From: Faecalibacterium langellae
Lineage (GTDB): Bacteria > Bacillota > Clostridia > Oscillospirales > Ruminococcaceae
Direction: 5' to 3'
Length of the DNA: 64,000 nucleotides
Assembly: GCF_002549775.1 (NCBI RefSeq)
Contig: NZ_NMTR01000021.1
Coordinates: 921,400-985,399 of the forward strand
The translations under genes and the position numbers were made by a program. The notes beneath the pieces were generated by a model. The model made no database searches. It saw nothing but the letters and a program-made list of their open reading frames with translations, and was not told where the DNA came from. Numbering within the stretch: position 1 is the stretch's first letter; each line of letters opens with the position of its first letter. Shown here in pieces: positions 57,440 through 64,000 of this stretch.

Positions 57440-57468
57440 AGAATAGTTCTAGTGTATCACACTGCCAA
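57440..57468 (-). promoter_or_regulatory. Promoter of the YkgJ-like gene
   Basis: Minus strand: -35 TTGGCA (57463-57468), 17-bp spacer, -10 TATTCT (57440-57445). Confidence 0.62.
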
Positions 57469-57476
57469 CCAAAACA

Positions 57477-57499
57477 AAAGGGAGCAAATCGCTCCCTTT
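57477..57499 (-). terminator. Terminator of the XRE-membrane gene
   Basis: A 9-bp stem AAAGGGAGC/GCTCCCTTT with a 5-nt loop is followed on the minus strand by TGTTTTGG. Confidence 0.8.
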
Positions 57500-57508
57500 C
57501 ATTTTGGC

Positions 57509-58276
57509 TTACTCATATTTTTTCGCCGGGATGACGATGGCCCCGAACAGCGAGAGAATGTACACGATGAGCACCGCCCCCCACACCTGCCAGCCGGCGG
57601 CACGCTCGAACAGCACCGCCGCAGCCGTGCAGGGCGGCATCAGGACCATAGACACCACGCACCACACCCGCATCCATTTAAGCACATGCAGCCAGTTGCG
57701 GTTGTTGTAGTACACGCCCGGGATGTGGATGTGGAACCCGCCCTGCGCAAAGTTGCAGATGCGGTTCTCATCGTAGTAGCGCGGCAGGGTCTCCGGCATC
57801 CAGAACAAGGTGTAGGCTCCATACACGACGCCGAAGATCGCATTCATGATGAGCAGCGCCTTTGCGCCCTCGGTGCCTGCCAGCCCCGCCGCACAGACGA
57901 CGGCAGTGCCCACAAGGCCCAGCAGCACATAGACTGCATACAGCGGCAGGAACTTCTGGGTCCGGGCCTGACGGCGCTCCGGCGGCTCTGCCGAGAAGGT
58001 CAGCGCCTTGCGGATGAGTTCTTCCGTCTCCTCGCGGGTAAAGCGCTGTTCTTCTTCGACGCGGCGGCCCTGCAAAAGCTCGGCCACCGTCACGTTCAGA
58101 ATTTCTGCCAGCGGCACCAGCAGCGAGATATCCGGCACGCTCAGGCCCCGCTCCCATTTGCTCACGGCCTTATCCGATACATACAGGTCTGCAGCCAGCT
58201 CCCGCTGGGTCATGCCCTTTTCCCTGCGCAGCTGCGCCAGAAAGCTGCCGAATGCGGCTTTGTCCAGTCCGTACAT
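57509..58276 (-). CDS. XRE-family regulator with membrane segments
   Basis: A 255-residue protein combining a cytoplasmic helix-turn-helix domain (LRREKGMTQRELAADLYVSDKAVSKWERG, split as residues 16-44) with a hydrophobic C-terminal half of about four membrane segments from residue 110 on. This layout suggests a membrane-tethered regulator that senses an envelope signal; target genes are unknown. The start at 58276 is fixed by AAGGAGGAC; a longer in-frame extension overlaps the neighbour and has no start signals. It lies downstream of the D-Ala-D-Ala carboxypeptidase on the same strand. Confidence 0.87.
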   Translation of the reverse strand: MYGLDKAAFGSFLAQLRREKGMTQRELAADLYVSDKAVSKWERGLSVPDISLLVPLAEILNVTVAELLQGRRVEEEQRFTREETEELIRKALTFSAEPPERRQARTQKFLPLYAVYVLLGLVGTAVVCAAGLAGTEGAKALLIMNAIFGVVYGAYTLFWMPETLPRYYDENRICNFAQGGFHIHIPGVYYNNRNWLHVLKWMRVWCVVSMVLMPPCTAAAVLFERAAGWQVWGAVLIVYILSLFGAIVIPAKKYE

Positions 58277-58361
58277 GTTGTCCTCCTTGTGAGCCTGCGG
58301 CTCTGTTCGTGGCTCCATTGTACCGGGCAAACCCGCTTTGCGCAACCGACCGGCAGTAGAA

Positions 58362-59264
58362 TCAACGTTTTGCGGACATTTTTGTTTCCAGTTTCCGGTA
58401 AACGCTGATGGCATCCTGAATGTTGAACTGCTCGGTGATGTGGCTGCCGGGCGCGCCCAGCGTGACCAGAATGTACTCGCGTCCCTGCACCGTTGCAAGG
58501 CTTGCCAGGCACAGCCCGGCCGCTGCGGTGTAGCCGGTCTTGCCACCCAGAATTTTATCCTGCCCGTCGGAAAGCTCGCTGCCGTTCAGTTTGCTCAGCA
58601 GGGTGCTGGCAAAGGAAACGCCTTCCGGGTGCTGGGCCGTTGGGATGCTGGTGTAGTGCCCGGTGGTGAAGATGGTGCGAAAGGTCTCGTTCTGCAGCGC
58701 CGCCTGCAGCAGCTTGGCAAGGTCAGCGGCGGTGGAGTAATGCTCGGTCTCGGTCAGGCCGATGGGGTTGCAGAAGTGGGTGTTCTTCATGCCCAGCTCT
58801 GCGGCTTTCTGGTTCATCAACGCCACAAAGGCGCTCTCGCTGCCGCTCACCAGCCGGGCCAGCGCTTCGCAGCACTCGGCCCCGGAAGGCAGCATGGCAC
58901 CATACAGCACGTCCCGCACCGTGACCGTCTCGCCGGGCGCAAAACCCGCCATGGACGCATTTTCGGCCGTCAGTTCCGGGAACACATCCTCCGGCAGGGT
59001 CACAGGCTGGTCGAGGTCCGGCTGGGCTTCGATGGCCAGCAGCACGGTCATCATCTTGGTCAGGGACGCCGGGGCCACTTTTTCGTTGGCACGTTTCTGC
59101 GCCAGCACCTGCCCGGTCTGGGCGTCCATCAGAAGGGCATGGCGGCTGGTGGTGTCCAGCAGAATGTTCTGCCGCAGGGCCAGCACCACAAACAGCAGCG
59201 CAAGGGCCAGTAGACACAGCAAAATACGCCTGCCGTGTGCGCGGCGGCGGTGGAATTTTTTCAT
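58362..59264 (-). CDS. D-alanyl-D-alanine carboxypeptidase (DacA family)
   Basis: This penicillin-binding protein of the S11 peptidase family, 300 residues, trims D-alanine from peptidoglycan pentapeptides outside the membrane. A basic N-terminus plus one hydrophobic segment (about 13-31) is a signal anchor. The catalytic SxxK is Ser67-Leu-Thr-Lys70, and the KTG motif is in ILGGKTGYTA. The second motif, usually SGN, reads SGAE at 127-130. It lacks the C-terminal beta domain and membrane helix of PBP5. ATG follows AAAGGATG. The XRE-membrane gene follows. Confidence 0.93.
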   Translation of the reverse strand: MKKFHRRRAHGRRILLCLLALALLFVVLALRQNILLDTTSRHALLMDAQTGQVLAQKRANEKVAPASLTKMMTVLLAIEAQPDLDQPVTLPEDVFPELTAENASMAGFAPGETVTVRDVLYGAMLPSGAECCEALARLVSGSESAFVALMNQKAAELGMKNTHFCNPIGLTETEHYSTAADLAKLLQAALQNETFRTIFTTGHYTSIPTAQHPEGVSFASTLLSKLNGSELSDGQDKILGGKTGYTAAAGLCLASLATVQGREYILVTLGAPGSHITEQFNIQDAISVYRKLETKMSAKR

Positions 59265-59290
59265 CTTGATCGCATCCTTTTCAAAAACAT

Positions 59291-59329
59291 AAAAGCGCTT
59301 TCACCTCTTATAACGAGACAAAAGCGCTT
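59291..59329 (-). terminator. Terminator of the flavin reductase-like gene
   Basis: On the minus strand AAGCGCTTTTGTCTC pairs with GAGGTGAAAGCGCTT (G-U pairs allowed) across a 7-nt loop, then TTATGTTTTT. Confidence 0.85.
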
Positions 59330-59373
59330 CTGGATGCAATCTCCGGGCAGATTTTCGGGGTTTGGGCCGAAAC

Positions 59374-59931
59374 TTATTTCAGCTTCATGCCGTCGCTGAA
59401 GGCCGTGCCGACCCGCTCGCCCAGCACATGATAGCCGTTGTGCACCGGCTCGTAGGAAATGGGGCGGAACTTTGTCATGTCGATCTTGCCGTCCGCACCC
59501 AGAATGCGCTCATCGGCGCTGATGTTCACGATCTCGCCGATGATGTTGCCTTCCTCGGTGCTGTGCACATACTTGCACTCCAGCGTCAGCGGCAGCTGGG
59601 TAAACAGCGGTGCATCCACCACGGCGCTCTTTTCAGCGGTCAGGCCGGACTTTTCCATCTTATCCGGGGTGTTGTTGCCGGAGACGATGCCCACATAATC
59701 GCAGGCGGCCACATTCTCGGCGTCGGCAAAGCTGACGGTGAATGCCCTTTTCTGCAGGATGTTCTTGGTGGTCTTATGGCCGGCGCTCAGGCACAGCTCC
59801 ACAAGGTTCGTGTCATACAGGCCGCCCCAGGCTGCATTCATGGCATCCGGCTTGCCATTTTCATCGTAGGTGCCGATGATGAGCACCGGCAGCGGGTAGA
59901 ACCAAGGATTGGAACCAAACTCTTTGCGCAT
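59374..59931 (-). CDS. Flavin reductase-like FMN-binding protein
   Basis: This 185-residue protein belongs to the flavin reductase/PNPOx-like split-barrel family, with the N-terminal YPLPVLIIGTYDENGKPDAMN flavin-binding segment and a conserved LCLSAGHKTTKNI stretch. It may act as an NAD(P)H:flavin reductase or a small electron carrier; the partner is unknown. I start it at the ATG at 59931, 8 nt after AAAAGGAG; a GTG at 59940 lies within that spacing. Confidence 0.88.
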   Translation of the reverse strand: MRKEFGSNPWFYPLPVLIIGTYDENGKPDAMNAAWGGLYDTNLVELCLSAGHKTTKNILQKRAFTVSFADAENVAACDYVGIVSGNNTPDKMEKSGLTAEKSAVVDAPLFTQLPLTLECKYVHSTEEGNIIGEIVNISADERILGADGKIDMTKFRPISYEPVHNGYHVLGERVGTAFSDGMKLK

Positions 59932-59982
59932 ACAAAACACTCCTTTTGCGTGAATTCCTAGTGTTTCACTGGTGATAACTCT

Positions 59983-60010
59983 ATTGTACCACCTTTTTGT
60001 GAAGATTCAA
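59983..60010 (-). promoter_or_regulatory. Promoter of the flavin reductase-like gene
   Basis: Minus strand: -35 TTGAAT (60005-60010), 16-bp spacer, -10 TACAAT (59983-59988). Confidence 0.7.
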
Positions 60011-60154
60011 TCCCTTCGATGGGCAGGCCAGCGGGGAGCTTTCTCCGCGAACAGCCCGGAACCCACGGTTCCGCCCCGACGCTTTGCGCCGGGGCCCCAC
60101 TTCCCGGTCATTCGCCAGAGAAACTCCCCGCCGTCCTGCCCGGGAAAGCTGCAT

Positions 60155-60982
60155 CTATCCCCGTGCGACAGGTATCCGAATCTCCGTCACATACTGCGCC
60201 GGGTCATCCGAGATGCAGTTGTCGATCAGTGTGATCTCACGGGAGAAACCGGCGATCTGCAGGCCGTTTGCCGCAAGGAACTGCGCCAGCTGTTCGTAGT
60301 ACTGCGGTGCCCGGCTGTGGTCGCCCCGGAACCGCACCGCAGCGCAGCGGCAGGGCGGCAGAGTCTCCACGCGGCCTTCGTAGACATCGTCTTCTTCCAG
60401 CACCAGAAACACAAGGTCGTAATGCCCGAACTCTGCGCTTTTCAGGTTTTCTCCCGAGATGCCCACGCCCACCTTCCCGATGTAGCTCAGCGGCAGTTTC
60501 TGATCCTGCTCGATCTTTCGGATGGAGCGCTCCAGCCAGAGGTAACTGTTGAACTTCACGCTGTCCCGCAGCAGCACCAGCCGCAGGGCGGGCTGCTCCA
60601 CCAGACGGATGCAGTCCAGCTCCGAGCGGCGGGCGTCCTCCAGCTGGGCCAGACGGTGGTCGATCTTGCGTTCCATGATCTCCAGTTCCTGCTTTTTGCG
60701 GGCGATCAGCTCTTTCTGGCGGCGCAGGGCCTCCGCGATGTTGTCCACATCCCGGTCGTGCAGGGTGGCCGCGATCTCATCCAGCGGCAGGCCCAGCGCC
60801 CGCAGGTAGCGGATGTTGGTCAGCTGCTCGAACTGCCGGACGCTGTAGTAGCGGTAGCCGGTGGCCGGGTCGGTATACTCTGGCTTCAGCAGGCCCACCT
60901 GCTCGTAGTGGCGCAGGGTGCCCACGCTCAGATGGTACATCTTTGCCACCTCGCCGATCTGGAACAGTTCACGTTCAGCCAT
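60155..60982 (-). CDS. MerR family regulator with GyrI-like effector domain
   Basis: A 275-residue BmrR-type regulator. The N-terminal winged helix-turn-helix (FQIGEVAKMYHLSVGTLRHYEQVGLL, residues 6-31) is followed by the GYRYYSVRQFEQL wing, a dimerising coiled coil (about 85-120) and a C-terminal GyrI-like effector domain that probably binds a lipophilic cation or drug. It overlaps the MATE gene stop by 8 nt, so it is cotranscribed with it. MerR proteins of this kind activate promoters with a 19-bp spacer, exactly as found upstream of the MATE gene. Confidence 0.92.
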   Translation of the reverse strand: MAERELFQIGEVAKMYHLSVGTLRHYEQVGLLKPEYTDPATGYRYYSVRQFEQLTNIRYLRALGLPLDEIAATLHDRDVDNIAEALRRQKELIARKKQELEIMERKIDHRLAQLEDARRSELDCIRLVEQPALRLVLLRDSVKFNSYLWLERSIRKIEQDQKLPLSYIGKVGVGISGENLKSAEFGHYDLVFLVLEEDDVYEGRVETLPPCRCAAVRFRGDHSRAPQYYEQLAQFLAANGLQIAGFSREITLIDNCISDDPAQYVTEIRIPVARG

Positions 60983-62324
60983 GAAGCACCTCGTTTGTCC
61001 GGTTCAGCTGCCGCTTGAGCCAGCAATAGGCAATGACACACACCACACTGGAAAACAGCGAGCCGCACGCCGACGCCAGACCCATGGGCAGCAGCGTCTG
61101 CGGGAAGAACCGGGACGCGAGATAGGCCCCCGGCACGCGCACCAGAAGGATGGACAGGCTGTTGTGCAAAAAGGACAGCCCCGACTTGCCGTAAGCGCAG
61201 AAATAACCGCTGAAACTGAACTGGATGCCCGCAAACAGACAGTCAAAGATGTAACCCCGGATGTAGGATGCGCCCGCCAGCACCACGGCTTCGTCCGAGG
61301 TGAAAGGCCGCACCACCGACGGCGCAATGAACTGCATCAGCACGGCCATCACCGTACCAAAGGCCACGCCGATGCCGATAGCATAGCGCAGGATGGCGTC
61401 GGCACGGTCGTGCTTGCCAGCGCCGATATTCTGGGCACCCAGCGCCGACACGGTGGACAGCATGGAGCTGGGCACGAGGAACAAAAAGCTGATGATCTTT
61501 TCCACGATGCCCACAGCGGCCGCATCGGTCAGGCCGCGATGATTTGCAATGATGGTGATGATCATGAAGGACACCTGGATGAAGCCATCCTGCAGCATCA
61601 CCGGCACACCGATGCCAAGCAGCTCGCCCAGCACATCCTTCTTCGGTTTGAGGTCTGTACCCGTCACGCGGATGCTGTGCCGCTTCCGAATGACCAGCAG
61701 CGACACTACCACGCTGACCAGCTGGGAAAGGGTCGTGCCCAGGGCTGCACCGGCCGGGCCGAGATGCAGTGCGCCCATAAAGAGGTAGTCCAGCGCGATG
61801 TTGCTCACGCAGGCGATCGCAATGAAATACATCGGGCTTTTGGAATCGCCCAGCCCGCGAAAAATAGACGCCAGAATGTTATAAGCCGTGATGCATGGGA
61901 TGCCGATAAAGCAGATGATGAGGTACGCTTTTGCGCCCGCCACGGCTTCTTCGGGCACCGACACCAGCCGGATGATGGGGTCCACAAAGCCCACCAGCAC
62001 CGCTGCCAGCACCACCGACCCCGTCAGAAACAGGGTGACCGTGTTGCCGATGAGCTTTGCCGCGTGGGAACGGTTCCCCGCACCGACGGCCCGCCCGATG
62101 GTGACCGTCGTGCCCATGGCAAGGCCCACGATCATCACGGTGATCATATGCATCACCTGACTGCCGATGGACACTGCTGTGGTGCTGGCCACACCCTCGA
62201 ACTGCCCGATAATGAACAGGTCGGCCATGCCGTACAGCGTCTGCAGAAAATACGAAAGCAGATACGGCAGCGAGAAATACAGGATGCTTTTCAGCACACT
62301 TCCGCTGGTGAGATTCTTTTCCAT
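60975..62324 (-). CDS. MATE family efflux transporter
   Basis: This 449-residue integral membrane protein has about twelve membrane segments in two homologous halves, of the multidrug and toxin extrusion family (Na+ or H+ coupled). Typical elements are the N-terminal PYLLSYFLQTLYGMADLFIIGQ segment and GMGTTVTIGRAVGAGN. The start is the ATG at 62324; the frame remains open upstream to 62402 but that part includes the promoter start region. The linked MerR regulator and its operator-like promoter suggest drug-inducible efflux. Confidence 0.95.
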   Translation of the reverse strand: MEKNLTSGSVLKSILYFSLPYLLSYFLQTLYGMADLFIIGQFEGVASTTAVSIGSQVMHMITVMIVGLAMGTTVTIGRAVGAGNRSHAAKLIGNTVTLFLTGSVVLAAVLVGFVDPIIRLVSVPEEAVAGAKAYLIICFIGIPCITAYNILASIFRGLGDSKSPMYFIAIACVSNIALDYLFMGALHLGPAGAALGTTLSQLVSVVVSLLVIRKRHSIRVTGTDLKPKKDVLGELLGIGVPVMLQDGFIQVSFMIITIIANHRGLTDAAAVGIVEKIISFLFLVPSSMLSTVSALGAQNIGAGKHDRADAILRYAIGIGVAFGTVMAVLMQFIAPSVVRPFTSDEAVVLAGASYIRGYIFDCLFAGIQFSFSGYFCAYGKSGLSFLHNSLSILLVRVPGAYLASRFFPQTLLPMGLASACGSLFSSVVCVIAYCWLKRQLNRTNEVLHG

Positions 62325-62404
62325 ATGCGTTTGTCCGCCCGCCGGTCCCCTCCACTGCCAACCTTTCGCAGGGCACTCCCGGCGGGCACTCCTTTCCGTC
62401 ATAG

Positions 62405-62435
62405 ATAGTAAACTCTATAACGGTTGTAGAGTCAA
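62405..62435 (-). promoter_or_regulatory. MerR-type promoter of the MATE-merR operon
   Basis: Minus strand: -35 TTGACT (62430-62435), 19-bp spacer, -10 TACTAT (62405-62410). The spacer holds the dyad ACTCTACAACCGTTATAGAGT, the classic MerR-family arrangement in which activator-driven DNA distortion realigns the two hexamers. Confidence 0.85.
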
Positions 62436-62452
62436 GACTTTATTGCAATAAA

Positions 62453-62492
62453 GCGGCCCCGCCATGCTGATTACTCAACACAGCGGGGCCAC
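62453..62492 (-). terminator. Terminator of the AT-rich lipoprotein gene
   Basis: A GTGGCCCCGC/GCGGGGCCGC stem with a loop of about 20 nt is followed on the minus strand by TTTATTG. Confidence 0.82.
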
Positions 62493-62513
62493 TCAATGCT
62501 TCATAGAAATTGA

Positions 62514-63089
62514 TTACGGCCAAAGCTTAACATCCCACAGAATCATCTCACCATAATAGTTACTGCCACCCGTACTGACCTCGGGAACAATTTTAAGATA
62601 ATTTACATTTGAAACATCCACTTCAAACTTTACGGTGTCTTTGGTTTTCTTTACAATCTCCGGCGAAGTTTTTACCAGATTGCCATCTGCATAGACATTT
62701 ATCTTTCCCCAGCCGTATTCCCCAGCCTCTTTATAGGCATTCAGGTTCATTGTTAACTTCTTATATTTTTTATCAAGCAGGTACTCTACTTCCCCATAAA
62801 AGATTGTAAGCGCTGCATTATAACGAGTGTTCGTCCAATAGCACTCATACCGCCTGAATACCATATAGTTGACGCCATTTGCATATGTGCAACCAAACGG
62901 ATCTGTCGGCGTAAGGTTATTCCATACAACACTCCCATTAAACGGTTCCAAATATGACAGCGGAACCGAACCATCTGAACTCGGCGCGCTTCCGCCCCCA
63001 CCACTGCAGCCAGTCAGCGCAGTCATTGTGCATACAGCACCCACAGCACCCATTACTTTCAAAAATTTACGGCGGTCAATTTTCTTCAT
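62514..63089 (-). CDS. Hypothetical lipoprotein with Tat-like signal
   Basis: A 191-residue exported protein I do not recognise. It has a twin-arginine start (DRRKFLKVMGA), a hydrophobic stretch and the lipobox LTGC, then a Gly/Ser linker. The mature part is rich in Tyr, Asn and Trp and resembles a beta-sandwich ligand domain (NPCBM- or F5/8-like by feel only). Its A+T-rich codon use differs sharply from neighbours, suggesting horizontal origin. The start is one of two adjacent ATGs; 63089 gives better spacing from GAGGTG. It is divergent from a small XRE regulator with overlapping control DNA. Confidence 0.75.
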   Translation of the reverse strand: MKKIDRRKFLKVMGAVGAVCTMTALTGCSGGGGSAPSSDGSVPLSYLEPFNGSVVWNNLTPTDPFGCTYANGVNYMVFRRYECYWTNTRYNAALTIFYGEVEYLLDKKYKKLTMNLNAYKEAGEYGWGKINVYADGNLVKTSPEIVKKTKDTVKFEVDVSNVNYLKIVPEVSTGGSNYYGEMILWDVKLWP

Positions 63090-63148
63090 CATGATTCACC
63101 TCATCATATACGATTTTTCCACGAGTATCCATCAGGATGCCCATTTAT

Positions 63149-63177
63149 TGTCTTTAGTATAGATAATATTTATCTAA
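63149..63177 (+). promoter_or_regulatory. Possible divergent promoter of the small XRE gene
   Basis: -35 TTGTCT (63149-63154), 17-bp spacer, -10 TATCTA (63172-63177). It overlaps both the lipoprotein promoter and the palindrome, so one bound regulator could control both directions. Confidence 0.45.
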
Positions 63178-63184
63178 AAGTCAA
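63156..63184 (-). promoter_or_regulatory. Promoter of the AT-rich lipoprotein gene
   Basis: Minus strand: -35 TTGACT (63179-63184), 17-bp spacer, -10 TATACT (63156-63161). The spacer contains the perfect palindrome AGATAA-N3-TTATCT (63161-63175). Confidence 0.82.
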
Positions 63185-63233
63185 TAGACGGATTCCATCT
63201 AACCTATCCTATTACGCAGGGAGGGTTGATATT

Positions 63234-63452
63234 ATGAAAAATCGACTGAAAGACCTACGTGAGGATCATGATTTTACCCAACAGATGGTGGCCGATAAAA
63301 TCGGCATCACCCAGCGCAAATACAGCTATGTGGAAACCGGAACCCAGCAGCTGACCGCAGAACTTCTGGTGCCGCTGGCACAACTCTATACGGTAAGCAT
63401 TGATTATCTTCTTTGCCAGACGGATATTCCCGACCGGTATCCGCTCTGTTGA
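63234..63452 (+). CDS. Small XRE-family transcriptional regulator
   Basis: This 72-residue protein is almost entirely one Cro/C1-type helix-turn-helix domain: LKDLREDHDFTQQMVADKIG, then ITQRKYSYVETG and VSIDYLLCQTD near the end. The ATG at 63234 follows GGGAGGG. It has no effector domain, so it probably acts as a simple dimeric repressor. The palindrome between it and the divergent lipoprotein gene is its likely operator. Downstream is the convergent end of the rRNA operon. Confidence 0.85.
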   Translation: MKNRLKDLREDHDFTQQMVADKIGITQRKYSYVETGTQQLTAELLVPLAQLYTVSIDYLLCQTDIPDRYPLC

Positions 63453-63549
63453 ACATGTTGCTATCACTATTTTTCTGTTTCTTCTAGCGCAGTAAAATAG
63501 TCCCATGTATACAGCAGCAAGCCCCGGGAACTTTCCCAGAGCTTTTGCA

Positions 63550-63585
63550 AAAGAAAAACGCCCTGAGATTTCTCTCAAGACGTTT
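63550..63585 (-). terminator. rRNA operon terminator
   Basis: On the minus strand AACGTCTTGAGA pairs with TCTCAGGGCGTT (G-U pairs allowed) across GAAA, followed by TTTCTTTTG, just after the 5S gene. Confidence 0.85.
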
Positions 63586-63592
63586 GATTCAA

Positions 63593-63708
<116 letters not shown>

Positions 63709-63835
63709 CGATCTGACTGGTCTGGTATAACATGTTTGTTGTACTTTGTCCAGTGTTTTTAGAAGGACGTGCCTTCAAAACTGAATAATCACTGCTAACA
63801 TTTTTTCGTTGACTGAAAAGTCTCAAGCGAATTGT

Positions 63836-64000
63836 GGTCAAGCCCTCGACCTATTAGTACACGCTTGCTGAATGGATCACTCCACTTACACATCGTGCCT
63901 ATCAACCTTGTAGTCTTCAAGGGGTCTTACTTGTTTGAAACAATGGGATATCTTATCTTTGGGTCGGCTTCACGCTTAGATGCTTTCAGCGTTTATCCGA
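63836..64000 (-). rRNA. rrl: 23S ribosomal RNA, partial (3' end)
   Basis: The minus strand carries the conserved 3' end of 23S rRNA, including TAAACGCTGAAAGCATCTAAG and the final TACTAATAGGTCGAGGGC segment. The gene continues beyond the right edge of the window. The exact 3' end, near 63836, is estimated. Confidence 0.93.

Overview
The window reads as chromosome from a GC-rich, butyrate-forming Gram-positive gut anaerobe, most likely Faecalibacterium or a close Oscillospiraceae relative. The main support is a complete acetyl-CoA to butyryl-CoA operon (thl-crt-hbd-bcd-etfB-etfA) lying beside a divergently transcribed butyryl-CoA:acetate CoA-transferase. Other support is the dgt-dnaG-rpoD cluster, class III fructose bisphosphatase, frequent AGGAGG ribosome-binding sites and GC-rich third codon positions. 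The species call is inference; no database search was possible.

Layout. 0-15 kb, minus strand: rpoC and rpoB behind a near-consensus promoter, then rpoD, dnaG and a dGTPase-like gene, a YigZ-family gene, and an aconitase whose 5' end is disturbed. 15-24 kb: the butyrate locus, with coaD between the operon and the CoA-transferase. 24-31 kb: an AI-2E-type transporter, a radical SAM enzyme with a TetR regulator, and proC-proB-proA. 31-37 kb: a methylglyoxal synthase-like gene lacking the catalytic Asp, a MITE-like repeat, two PLP enzymes, a GNAT gene and murD. 37-42 kb: an orphan peptide-binding lipoprotein, tRNA-Gly(CCC), a RelE-type toxin-antitoxin pair, a DnaD/DnaI-like primosome operon and a WalJ-type MBL hydrolase. 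42-51 kb: murA, fbp, a PflA-like radical SAM gene, a PfkB sugar kinase, and a large secreted repeat protein whose promoter spacer contains an 11-C tract. 51-64 kb: a short UvrA paralogue, a three-gene ABC importer, a YkgJ-like protein, an XRE-membrane protein, a D-Ala-D-Ala carboxypeptidase, a flavin reductase, a MATE exporter with its MerR regulator, an AT-rich lipoprotein/XRE divergon, and the 3' end of an rRNA operon (5S and partial 23S).

How the genes work together. The thl-to-etf operon condenses and reduces acetyl-CoA to butyryl-CoA, with Bcd/EtfAB as the likely electron-bifurcating step. The CoA-transferase then releases butyrate while consuming acetate. A Rex-like site overlaps the CoA-transferase promoter, which suggests NADH control. 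Most of the rest is core: transcription, replication, peptidoglycan synthesis, proline synthesis and gluconeogenesis. Accessory or regulated parts are the toxin-antitoxin pair after the tRNA, the possibly phase-variable secreted protein, the MerR/MATE unit and the AT-rich lipoprotein island. No CRISPR array, prophage or transposase gene was seen.
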